From positions 1-37,140 of the forward strand of contig JAFGOQ010000058.1 of NCBI GenBank assembly GCA_016926405.1: a DNA stretch of 37,140 bases, in the 5' to 3' direction. This stretch comes from Bacteroidales bacterium (GTDB taxonomy: Bacteria > Bacteroidota > Bacteroidia > Bacteroidales > UBA6680). The translations under genes and the position numbers were made by a program. Shown here piece by piece: positions 17,636 through 25,397 of the stretch (the stretch's first letter is position 1; each line of letters opens with the position of its first letter). The notes under the pieces are model-generated. The model did no database searches. It was given only the letters and a program-made list of their open reading frames with translations, and had not been told where the DNA came from.

Positions 17636-19840
17636 ATGAATTCATTATATAGCGACGATCGCGAAAAACGTAGAATAATTAACCGATACAAAAAACTTCT
17701 TATAGCATCGGAAGGAAAACTAAACGACAAAGCTAAAGAAGAGGTTCGCAAAGCTTTCGAAATAGCTGTTAGGGCTCACAAAGACCGCAGACGTGAATCG
17801 GGCGATCCTTTTATCTTCCACCCTCTTTCTGTTGCTACCATTGTTGCATCTGAAATAGGATTAGGAAGACGATCGATAATTGCATCACTCCTTCACGAAG
17901 CGTACCGTAGTGGAGAAGTTTCAAAAGAACAAGTATTAGAACTCTTTGGCGAACCTGTTGCTAATGTGCTAGAAGGACTTAAAAAAATTGCACAGTTAGG
18001 AAACAACGACAATAAGGTTCAGGCCGACAATTTCCGAAATCTATTGCTTTCAATTTCGGGCGATGTAAGGGTTATTCTTATTAAAATTGCCGACCGCCTA
18101 GATTTAATGCGGTCCATGAATTATATAACTCAAGAAAAACAGACTCGTAAATCGCTTGAGACATTTTACCTTTATGCTCCTCTTGCTCACAGGCTAGGTT
18201 TATACAATATAAAGTCGGAGTTAGAAGATTTGTCGATGAAATATACAGAGACAGAACAGTACAAGTTTATTATTAAAAAGCTTAAGGCATCGAAGGCCGA
18301 ACGCGACTCTTTTATCAATAATTTTATTGCTCCTATAGAGGAAAAACTTAATTCAACAAACCTAAAATTCGAAATTAAAAGCCGTACAAAGAGCGTTTAC
18401 TCTATATGGAAGAAGATGCAAAACCAAAACGTGCCATTTGAGCAGGTTTACGATTTATTTGCCATCAGAATAATTCTTCATAGCGAACCCGCAAACGAAA
18501 AAGCAGAGTGCTGGAATGTTTACTCGGTAATAACAGACAAATATCAGCCTAACCCAAAGCGACTGCGCGACTGGATTTCTGTACCTAAGACAAACGGATA
18601 CGAATCGTTGCACACTACTGTTGTTGGACCCGATGGAAAATGGGTTGAAGTACAGATAAGAACAAACCGTATGGACGAAGTGGCCGAAAGAGGTTTTGCT
18701 GCTCACTGGAAATACAAAGGAATTAAAGAAGAGGCTACGCTCGATAATTGGTTACTAAAAATTCGCGATGTGCTGGAAACACCAGAACAATCGGACGATA
18801 TTATTGACAGCTTTAAGTTAAATTTATACAACAAAGAGATTTTTGTCTTCACCCCTACGGGCGATCTAAAAAAATTTCCAAAAGGATCGACACTACTCGA
18901 TTTTGCCTACGATATACACTCGGTTGTTGGCGACAATTGTGTTGGTGGTAAAATAAACAACACTAAAAATGTTACCATTAAACACGAATTAGAGAATGGC
19001 GACGTAATACAGGTTACAACAAACAAAAAACAACACCCAACAATAGACTGGCTTAACTTTGTTAAAACATCAAAAGCCAAATCGCGTATTAAACAATATT
19101 TAAAAGAAGAGAAAGTTCAAGATGCAAAGAACGGAAAAGAGATTCTTACCCGTAGACTAAAAAACTGGAAGATTACTTTTTCCGACAATGTTCTGTTTGA
19201 ACTTACTAAACACTATAAATTTAAAAGCTCGCTCGATTTTCTTTCGGCAATTGCTAAAGACGAGATTCCTTTGTTAACCATTAAAACTCTGCTTACAAAG
19301 GCCGACGACGAAAAGACGGCAGCAGCAGAAAGCAACGAAGAAGAAAAAACAACTTCTCTTCACGAGTCGTTAACAGCCTCGTCAACCGACTATTTACAGA
19401 TAGATAATAATCTGGCAAATATCGATTATAAATTATCTATCTGCTGCTCGCCAGTTATGGGCGACAATATTTTTGGCTTTGTAACTATTGGCGAAGGAAT
19501 AAAAATTCATCGCTACGACTGTCCTAACGCTAAAAATATGCTCGAAAATTATCCTTACCGAGTTGTTAAAGCTATATGGAAGACATCATCGACAAACACA
19601 TCGTTTGCTACAACAATAAAAATTATTGGCGACAATAATGCGGGTATCATGAATCATGTTACCGATATAATATCAAAAGACTCTAAAGTAAAACTTAAGG
19701 CTTTCTTTATAGACTCCGATCAGACCGAATTTGTTGGACGTGTACAAATACAGGTAGCAAACACTAAACACTTAGATTTTATTATTCGTAAAATTGCTGG
19801 AATAAAAGGTGTCGATAAAGTTTCGAGAGTTGTTAGCTAA
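17636..19840 (+). CDS. RelA/SpoT-family (p)ppGpp synthetase with degenerate hydrolase site
   Basis: This 734-residue full-length RSH protein makes (p)ppGpp in the stringent response. The HD domain is present but altered: H62 (FHPLSV) remains, whereas the usual HDxxED reads HEAYRS (H87, E88, R91, S92), and the usual ADRLHNMR reads ADRLDLMR, losing the Asn (L157). The hydrolase is therefore probably dead. The synthetase domain looks intact: RTKSVYSIWKKM, YDLFAIRI, RLRDWISVPKTNGYESLHTTV, then WVEVQIRT. TGS (EIFVFTPTGDLKKFPKG), zinc-finger (CCSPVMGD...HRYDCPN) and ACT domains follow. A second, hydrolase-competent RSH elsewhere in the genome would be expected. Confidence 0.93.
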   Translation: MNSLYSDDREKRRIINRYKKLLIASEGKLNDKAKEEVRKAFEIAVRAHKDRRRESGDPFIFHPLSVATIVASEIGLGRRSIIASLLHEAYRSGEVSKEQVLELFGEPVANVLEGLKKIAQLGNNDNKVQADNFRNLLLSISGDVRVILIKIADRLDLMRSMNYITQEKQTRKSLETFYLYAPLAHRLGLYNIKSELEDLSMKYTETEQYKFIIKKLKASKAERDSFINNFIAPIEEKLNSTNLKFEIKSRTKSVYSIWKKMQNQNVPFEQVYDLFAIRIILHSEPANEKAECWNVYSVITDKYQPNPKRLRDWISVPKTNGYESLHTTVVGPDGKWVEVQIRTNRMDEVAERGFAAHWKYKGIKEEATLDNWLLKIRDVLETPEQSDDIIDSFKLNLYNKEIFVFTPTGDLKKFPKGSTLLDFAYDIHSVVGDNCVGGKINNTKNVTIKHELENGDVIQVTTNKKQHPTIDWLNFVKTSKAKSRIKQYLKEEKVQDAKNGKEILTRRLKNWKITFSDNVLFELTKHYKFKSSLDFLSAIAKDEIPLLTIKTLLTKADDEKTAAAESNEEEKTTSLHESLTASSTDYLQIDNNLANIDYKLSICCSPVMGDNIFGFVTIGEGIKIHRYDCPNAKNMLENYPYRVVKAIWKTSSTNTSFATTIKIIGDNNAGIMNHVTDIISKDSKVKLKAFFIDSDQTEFVGRVQIQVANTKHLDFIIRKIAGIKGVDKVSRVVS

Positions 19841-19893
19841 TAACTAATATTGCGAGATACTATTTTTAAGTAATTATTCATAATTCCATTACC

Positions 19894-19909
19894 TAGGTTG
19901 TAAAACCTA
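19894..19909. other. Small palindromic hairpin downstream of the RSH gene
   Basis: TAGGTT and AACCTA pair around GTAA, 54 bases after the RSH stop and 16 before the next ATG. There is no T-run, so it is not a standard terminator. It might be an operator or may be incidental. Confidence 0.3.
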
Positions 19910-19924
19910 ATTCACTTAAATAAA

Positions 19925-20377
19925 ATGATAACAGACAAAATTGAAAATATCGACAAATACAAAAGCTTGTCGGAACGAATAAAAAAAGGTATTGAATTCA
20001 TACAAAACACCGACCTTGTAAATGCAAAAACAGGTAAATACATTATTGAGGGCGATAATATTTATGCGGGAATAGACGAGTACAACACTCGCAGCAAAGA
20101 TGTTTCGATGCCCGAAATACACAAAAAATATCTCGACATTCAGTACATTATATCGGGCAACGAACTAATGGGGTACGCTCCGTTTAACAACCAGAAAGTT
20201 GTTACTGAATATAACGCCGAAAAAGATATTGCTTTTTTAACTGGCGAGGTATCTTTTTTCGATTTTAAAGAGAACCACTTTGCCATATTTTTCCCCGAAG
20301 AGCTACACATGCCTTGCATAAGCAAAGACCAAAGCTCGCCTATAAAGAAGGTTGTGGTAAAAGTATTAATAGAATAA
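19925..20377 (+). CDS. YhcH/YjgK/YiaL family protein
   Basis: This 150-residue protein belongs to the YhcH/YjgK/YiaL cupin-like family, whose members appear in sialic-acid and other sugar operons and are thought to act as sugar anomerases or isomerases. The recognisable blocks are PEIHKKYLDIQYIISG, FFDFKENHFAIFFPEELHMP and the C-terminal KKVVVKVLIE; the His and Glu residues in them are the likely metal ligands. Here it is not in a sugar operon: it follows the RSH gene by 84 bp and ends at a strong terminator. The substrate cannot be inferred. Confidence 0.9.
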   Translation: MITDKIENIDKYKSLSERIKKGIEFIQNTDLVNAKTGKYIIEGDNIYAGIDEYNTRSKDVSMPEIHKKYLDIQYIISGNELMGYAPFNNQKVVTEYNAEKDIAFLTGEVSFFDFKENHFAIFFPEELHMPCISKDQSSPIKKVVVKVLIE

Positions 20378-20382
20378 AAAAA

Positions 20383-20413
20383 AAGAGGGTATCCCAAAAA
20401 TGGATACCCTCTT
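20383..20413. terminator. Hairpin terminator, ends identical to the dispersed element
   Basis: AAGAGGGTATCC and GGATACCCTCTT form a perfect 12-bp stem around a seven-base loop, with an A-run before and TTAATTATTT after. It serves the YhcH-family gene and the converging DUF6261-like gene. The stem contains GAGGGTATCC, the same ten bases that open the dispersed elements at 24421 and 33120. Confidence 0.9.
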
Positions 20414-20433
20414 AATTATTTAGGCAATATGCT

Positions 20434-21171
20434 TTAGTTTTGCTCTGCTACTTCTGGAGTAACCTCGTCGGTTGCTTTACTTCTTAGGCTCATACGTATT
20501 TTTATATTGGCATCTTCAATAATACGGCTAACATCTTCGGCTAACGAAGCGTATGTTGATGGATTTACCTTTGCCATCGATTCTAAATAAAGTAAAAGGC
20601 TATTATTAAGTATATCCATAACAACTTTTTTCTGCTTGCTTGCCGACACAGTATTATCCATATCAACATGAAGCTTCGAAACTTCGCCTTGTATTACCTT
20701 AAACTCCTCGTTAGTGGTGTTTAATAGGTTTAATCTGTTAGAGACATCACTAAACTTGGCTAAATCGTCGGCATACTCTGTAGTTAACTTTTTATACATC
20801 GACGTTAACTCAGCAGTCTCCTCGTTGTACGACAAAATATTAATTTTCCCAAAACTATTAACAACGTTTAACAAACGCTGAGCACTTTCTCCTTCTAAAC
20901 TGGGGAAACAAGCGTAACCTCGGAGTAAATACTTAATACCTGTGTTATAAGCATCACGCTGCGAGTCTTTATTAGACTGTCGCTTTGTTACCTCGCTCTT
21001 ACTGCTATTACCTATCGAGGTGGTAAGAGTTCCATTACTTGTGTTAAGGGCAGACACAGTAGTTGTAAAATAACTATCGCTAATATCGCCTACCGACAAA
21101 CATTTTTTACAAACTAACTCGGCAGCATTATTTACTTGATTAGAGTTAGCTCTTGATATTAATTTTTCCAT
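20434..21171 (-). CDS. Hypothetical protein, DUF6261-like (divergent member)
   Basis: This 245-residue protein is soluble and mostly helical, with no signal peptide or membrane helix. The segment RDAYNTGIKYLLRGYACFPSLEGESAQRLLNVVNSFG followed by SYNEETAELTSMYKKL matches, from memory, the core of DUF6261, a Bacteroidota family of about 240 residues and unknown function. The N-terminal 60 residues are rich in Ser, Thr and Asn. It is the same length as the two closer paralogues at 30655 and 35991 but differs widely from them. The large hairpin array begins about 150 bp upstream of its start. Confidence 0.7.
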   Translation of the reverse strand: MEKLISRANSNQVNNAAELVCKKCLSVGDISDSYFTTTVSALNTSNGTLTTSIGNSSKSEVTKRQSNKDSQRDAYNTGIKYLLRGYACFPSLEGESAQRLLNVVNSFGKINILSYNEETAELTSMYKKLTTEYADDLAKFSDVSNRLNLLNTTNEEFKVIQGEVSKLHVDMDNTVSASKQKKVVMDILNNSLLLYLESMAKVNPSTYASLAEDVSRIIEDANIKIRMSLRSKATDEVTPEVAEQN

Positions 21172-21320
21172 AGTATAAATATGTTAGTTATTAAAATTAG
21201 ATACTAAAAATAACAATTCAATTTAAATACACAAACAACTGACCACCATATTTATAAACAAAATACCAACCCATACGTCACACGGGCTTTTCGGGATATA
21301 CTTTTTTTAAATTGAAACAG

Positions 21321-21845
21321 TATCATCGTGTGTTATACCTGTCAGGTTTAGCAGAGCGCACATTTTGTCGATGTAAAAATCACTAAATATTTCGTAGCGG
21401 CAATTTTGTCGATGTAAAATTGTTCGCTACAACGTAGCGAAGCTTTTGTCGATGTAAAAATCATGAAATATTTCGTAGCCGTAATTTTGTTGATGTAAAA
21501 TTGTTCGCTACAACGTAGCGAAGGTTTTGTCGACGTAAAAATCATGAAACCTGACAGGTATTTATGTCGTCGTGTGTTATACCTGTCAGGTTTAGCAGAG
21601 CGCACATTTTGTCGATGTAAAAAATTATAAAACCTGACAGGTATTTGAGTCGTCGTGTGTTATACCTGTCAGGTTTATCGTAGCGAAGGTTTTGTCGATG
21701 TAAAAATCATGAAACCTGACAGGTATTTATGTCGTCGTAAGTTATACCTGCCAGGTTTAGCAGAGCGAACATTTTGTCGATGTGAAAATCATAAAACCTG
21801 ACAGGTATTTCAGTCGTCGTGAGTTATACCTGTCAGGTTTAGAAT
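21321..21845. repeat. Complex hairpin array 2 (about 41/82-bp period)
   Basis: The word TTTTGTCGATGTAAAA (with small variants) starts at 21363, 21404, 21444, 21485, 21525, 21607, 21690 and 21772, so the spacing is 41, 40, 41, 40, 82, 83 and 82. In the first part, alternate units carry TTCGCTAC-AAC-GTAGCGAA hairpins (21423-21441, 21504-21522). In the second part, four hairpins have AAACCTGACAGGTAT and ATACCTGTCAGGTTT stems (15 bp, one with a mismatch) around 17-base loops (21547-21593, 21630-21676, 21712-21758, 21794-21840). A right half-stem alone opens the array at 21335. It is intergenic, between the pyk 3' end and the DUF6261-like gene start. Confidence 0.93.
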
Positions 21846-21846
21846 C

Positions 21847-21882
21847 AAAAAAAAGTCGACTCAATATTGAGTCGACTTTTTT
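21847..21882. terminator. Perfect-palindrome terminator of pyk
   Basis: A 34-bp perfect palindrome (21849-21882) reads six A, GTCGACTCAAT, then its exact complement and six T. It lies nine bases after the pyruvate kinase stop on the minus strand and marks the edge of hairpin array 2. Confidence 0.88.
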
Positions 21883-21891
21883 AAATATATA

Positions 21892-23310
21892 TTAATCTGC
21901 ATTCTGCAAATTCTTTATCTGAGCAATCTCCATAAAGCTAGCTCCGTTACTAGCACCAAAGCTACCTCCTACAACAATTATTAAGTCGTCGGGACTAAAT
22001 TCATTTTTATCTAAAAACTTATCCATTGCCGTACGTAAAAACATTGTTCGCGACGAGTGATTTGGCATATACTCGGCCTTAACACCATACGAAAGAGCCA
22101 TCTGACGCATTATCGACTTCTTATAACAAATGGCATAAACAGGATACTTTCCTCTAAAAGCCGAGATATAACGCCCTGTGCGACCCGATAAAGTATCAAT
22201 TATTACAGCCTTTACAGGTAAATGCAATGCAGCTTTAACAGCACTCTCGGCCAAAGTAGCAGTAATCTCATTATCTATGTTTACAATTCTCGATTTTGGT
22301 GGATTAGTCTCCATATCATCCTCAATCTCGCGAGCTGTACGAGTCATAACAGCAACAGCCTCTACAGGATACTTTCCGTAAGCTGTTTCGCCACTAAGCA
22401 TAATAGCGTCGGTACCCATATACACAGCCTCGGCAATATCGCTAATCTCGGCACGTGTAGGACGCGGATTCTCTATCATTGAATGTAACATCTGCGTAGC
22501 AACAATAACTGGTCGTTTGCTCTGAACACACTTCTGAACAATCATACGCTGCACTACAGGAACCTTATGAGCAGGGATCTCGATAGCTAAATCGCCACGA
22601 GCAATCATAATACCATAAGCACATTTCAGAATATCGTCTAAATTATCAACACCCTCTTGATTCTCAATTTTGGCAATAATCTTAATATCGCTACCATATT
22701 CATCAATAATACTCTGAACAGCCATAACATCGTCTCTGTTCCTTACAAATGAGTGAGCAATAAAATCGGCATCATTCTCAATTGCCATTTTAATAAACTC
22801 TTTATCGCGCTCGGTTACCGATGGAAGATTAATAGAAACATTTGGCACATTAACACTCTTACGACGTTTAATAACACCCGAATTCTCTACCTCGGCATAT
22901 AAAAAGCTGTCGTCTTTTTTAAAAACCTTAAGCTCCACATCGCCATCGTCTATAAGTACCGACGAACCAACAGGCACATCTTTCACAAAATCGTTGTACG
23001 ACACGTAAAGACACTCATTGGTTGTTTTTGCATTGGTATCACCAGCAATTTTTAACTTATCGCCCTTAGCAACAACTAGGTCGTCGCCATCGCGCACCGT
23101 TCTAATCTCGGGACCTTTGGTATCAACCAAAATAGCTATCTCAGGCGACACTTCGCGTGCAATATTAATAACCTTAATAGCCTCATCGGGAGTTTGATGA
23201 GCAGTATTAAGTCGAACAACATTCATACCTGCATCAAACAGTGTCTGCAAAAATTCTACAGTGCAAATTTTATCCGATATGGTTGCTACAATTTTAGTTT
23301 TCTTCTTCAT
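21892..23310 (-). CDS. pyk: Pyruvate kinase
   Basis: This 472-residue enzyme converts phosphoenolpyruvate and ADP to pyruvate and ATP in the last step of glycolysis. The visible landmarks are the N-terminal KKKTKIVATISDK, VDTKGPEIRT, the catalytic lysine in IIAKIENQEG, the Mg/substrate loop IMIARGDLAIEI, and ATQMLHSMIENPRPTRAEISDIAEAVYMGTDA with LSGETAYGKYPVEAV. The usual RLNFSHG is RLNTAHQ here. The C-terminal regulatory domain is of normal size and no extra PEP-utiliser domain is fused. It is a single gene with a palindromic terminator. A possible -7 box on the minus strand lies at 23428-23435. Confidence 0.97.
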   Translation of the reverse strand: MKKKTKIVATISDKICTVEFLQTLFDAGMNVVRLNTAHQTPDEAIKVINIAREVSPEIAILVDTKGPEIRTVRDGDDLVVAKGDKLKIAGDTNAKTTNECLYVSYNDFVKDVPVGSSVLIDDGDVELKVFKKDDSFLYAEVENSGVIKRRKSVNVPNVSINLPSVTERDKEFIKMAIENDADFIAHSFVRNRDDVMAVQSIIDEYGSDIKIIAKIENQEGVDNLDDILKCAYGIMIARGDLAIEIPAHKVPVVQRMIVQKCVQSKRPVIVATQMLHSMIENPRPTRAEISDIAEAVYMGTDAIMLSGETAYGKYPVEAVAVMTRTAREIEDDMETNPPKSRIVNIDNEITATLAESAVKAALHLPVKAVIIDTLSGRTGRYISAFRGKYPVYAICYKKSIMRQMALSYGVKAEYMPNHSSRTMFLRTAMDKFLDKNEFSPDDLIIVVGGSFGASNGASFMEIAQIKNLQNAD

Positions 23311-23427
23311 ATATGTTTTTTTATAATTCTACTTTATACTTAAACAAATTAGTGATTTATTCTTGTTTATGATAATTTCAATATTTACTTCATAAATCTT
23401 ATATCTCAACTAAGTTAATTTCCTTAA

Positions 23428-23435
23428 CAAAAATA
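23428..23435 (-). promoter_or_regulatory. Candidate -7 box for pyk
   Basis: Read on the minus strand this is TATTTTTG, matching TAnnTTTG, about 118 bases before the pyk start. A partial -33-like sequence lies at a slightly short spacing, so the call is weak. Confidence 0.28.
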
Positions 23436-23485
23436 TAAATACTATTTTCAACCAATGTTAACAAACCATTAAATATTGGGTAATT

Positions 23486-24409
23486 TTGAGCAACTGGGAT
23501 TATAAAATTGAAGAGTTCAGCACATATATTCAGCTCGAAAGAGCTTTATCGAAACACACCATAGAAGCCTATCTTTTAGATGTTAGAAAGCTACGCGAAT
23601 ATTCCGATTCGTTAACTCCTGCCCGAAATCCCGAAGACCTATCTACCGACGATATTATTAATTTTCTTGTTGAGCTTAATGAATTAGGCATAGAGCCTCG
23701 TACTCAGGCTCGTATTCTATCGGGGGTAAAAGCCTTCTTTAAATTTTTACTGTTAGTTGACGATATCCCAACAAATCCGGCAAACCTTATTGAATCGCCA
23801 AAACTGGGTCGTCACCTGCCCGATGTTTTATCTATGGAAGAAGTTGACAAGCTTATTGCAGCTATCGATTTAAGCAAAAACGAAGGTCACAGAAACCGTG
23901 CTATTATAGAGACTCTTTTTAGTTGCGGCCTGCGAGTTACCGAGCTTGTTGAGCTAAAAATATCGAACATAAAATTTAGCGACGAATATATTATTGTTAC
24001 CGGAAAAGGCGACAAACAGCGCCTTGTTCCAATAAGCCCTAAAGCCATTACCGATATTAACAACTGGCTATTAGACAGAAAACAGATGTCGAACATTAAC
24101 GACCACGACAGAGATATTCTATTTCTTAACCGACGGGGTAAAAAACTTACTCGTGTAATGATTTTTACAATTATTAAAGATCTTGCAAAACTGGCCGGAA
24201 TAAATAAAAACATAAGTCCTCACACCTTACGACACTCATTTGCCACCGAGCTTATTAATCGTGGTGCCGATTTACGAGCCATACAAGAAATGTTGGGACA
24301 CGAATCTATTAGCACAACCGAAATTTACACACACCTAGATACTAGTCAGCTAAAAGAGACTATTTACCAATTTCACCCACGCAGCGAATTTTTTATAGGT
24401 AAAAAGTGA
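23486..24409 (+). CDS. xerD: Tyrosine recombinase, XerD-like
   Basis: This 307-residue site-specific recombinase of the Xer type resolves chromosome dimers at dif with a partner. The N-terminal SAM-like domain begins right at the start (WDYKIEEFSTYIQLERALSKHTI). The catalytic set is complete: R150 (CGLRVTEL), K174 (TGKGDKQR), H246 and R249 (HTLRHSFAT), H272 (GHESISTTEIY) and the nucleophile Y281. The only plausible start near the conserved N-terminus is TTG at 23486; ATT codons at 23483 and 23468 are less likely. It is a single gene with no integration signs around it, so it is probably the housekeeping enzyme rather than a phage integrase. Confidence 0.93.
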   Translation: MSNWDYKIEEFSTYIQLERALSKHTIEAYLLDVRKLREYSDSLTPARNPEDLSTDDIINFLVELNELGIEPRTQARILSGVKAFFKFLLLVDDIPTNPANLIESPKLGRHLPDVLSMEEVDKLIAAIDLSKNEGHRNRAIIETLFSCGLRVTELVELKISNIKFSDEYIIVTGKGDKQRLVPISPKAITDINNWLLDRKQMSNINDHDRDILFLNRRGKKLTRVMIFTIIKDLAKLAGINKNISPHTLRHSFATELINRGADLRAIQEMLGHESISTTEIYTHLDTSQLKETIYQFHPRSEFFIGKK

Positions 24410-24420
24410 GAGTAAGGAAT

Positions 24421-24540
24421 GAGGGTATCCTGAAACTAAATTAGACTGTCATACTGAGCGTTGCCGAAGGATTGTTTCCTTGAAAAGACAACGCTTAGAC
24501 TAAGCTCAACCTAACATTTTAATTGTTTTTTTACACCCTC
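24421..24540. repeat. Dispersed palindromic element, copy 2
   Basis: This 120-bp copy opens GAGGGTATCCTGAAAC and ends TTTACACCCTC. The inner arms are TGTCATACTGAGC and GCTCAACCTAACA, more diverged than in copies 1 and 3. It lies 12 bp after the xerD stop and 14 bp from the nrdG stop, filling the spacer between converging genes. Confidence 0.87.
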
Positions 24541-24553
24541 ATTAACACAAACA

Positions 24554-25192
24554 TTAGTCCATTAATAAGGGTTCCAATTCAAGCGAGCTATCTAAATAAA
24601 CATCGGGTTTAAACTGCTGTAATTTATAATTTGTTTTAAATCGTTTTTGTAAAACTTCAATATCCTTATGTGTATGAAAACCTTTAACAACAGTAGTACG
24701 AAACTGATATCCAATATTTGCGCTTTCAATTAGTTTAATAGAATTCAATATCTGATTGAACATATTATTTGTTAAACAGTTTCCTACCACAACATTGTAA
24801 GCGTCAAAATCTAAAACCTGCTTAATATCCATTGCAACAAAGTCTATTAATTTATTGCTAAGCAAATATTCTAACATTATTGAATTAGTGCCATTTGTAT
24901 CGAGCTTTACTTTAAATCCCATATTTTTTATTTCAGAAATAAAATCGGGCAAATCGCTATGAATAGTAGGCTCACCACCCGATATACATACGGCATCGAG
25001 CAAGTTTTTATACTTGTTCAGATAGTCGAAAATTGTAGGTAAGCTATATACTGTTTCAAACTTTTCGGGTAAAACAAGATTTGGATTATGACAAAACCCA
25101 CATCTAAAATTACACCCCTGGGTAAAAACAATAGAGCTAATGTTTCCGGGAAAATCGATTAAACTTTGCTTAGTAAAGCCTGCTATTTTCAT
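24554..25192 (-). CDS. nrdG: Anaerobic ribonucleotide reductase activating enzyme
   Basis: This 212-residue radical SAM enzyme installs the glycyl radical on NrdD. The radical SAM cluster cysteines are C27, C31 and C34 (CNFRCGFC), and the SAM-binding GGE motif is SGGEPT. LDTNGT and MDIKQ are typical family landmarks. It lies downstream of nrdD across a 205-bp spacer with strong hairpins. Compared with the short E. coli NrdG this is the longer form common in Bacteroidota and Clostridia. Its function depends on anoxic conditions. Confidence 0.94.
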   Translation of the reverse strand: MKIAGFTKQSLIDFPGNISSIVFTQGCNFRCGFCHNPNLVLPEKFETVYSLPTIFDYLNKYKNLLDAVCISGGEPTIHSDLPDFISEIKNMGFKVKLDTNGTNSIMLEYLLSNKLIDFVAMDIKQVLDFDAYNVVVGNCLTNNMFNQILNSIKLIESANIGYQFRTTVVKGFHTHKDIEVLQKRFKTNYKLQQFKPDVYLDSSLELEPLLMD

Positions 25193-25275
25193 GTGAATAT
25201 AATTAGGTTAAATATTTGTGTTTTAATTAAAATTCATAATAATAATTTTCAACTTTTAATACCGATACTAGCACA

Positions 25276-25326
25276 CTAAGGCGCAAAGGTTAACTTTTAA
25301 TTCCCCTTTGCGCATTATAGCCTTAG
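25276..25326. other. Nested hairpin in the nrdD-nrdG spacer
   Basis: GCGCAAAGG and CCTTTGCGC pair perfectly around a 15-base loop, and the flanking CTAAG and CTTAG extend the stem after an internal bulge. A second weaker hairpin (ATTATCA / TGATAAT, 25349-25378) lies closer to nrdD. Neither has a following T-run on the minus strand, so RNA processing or partial attenuation is more likely than full termination. Confidence 0.6.
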
Positions 25327-25397
25327 CAGAGTTTATTAAAATGTTGTATTATCATCAGAACTCATTCGGGTTGATAATAAAATCTCTTAACTACAAA

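Noticed and set aside
21348-21605. Open frame across array 2
   Set aside because: It is composed of array words read in changing frames, overlapping palindromic stems; no support for a protein.
23486-24409. Integrase of a mobile island
   Set aside because: The protein is a standard-length XerD-type enzyme, no tRNA attachment site or phage genes are adjacent, and neighbours are housekeeping genes.
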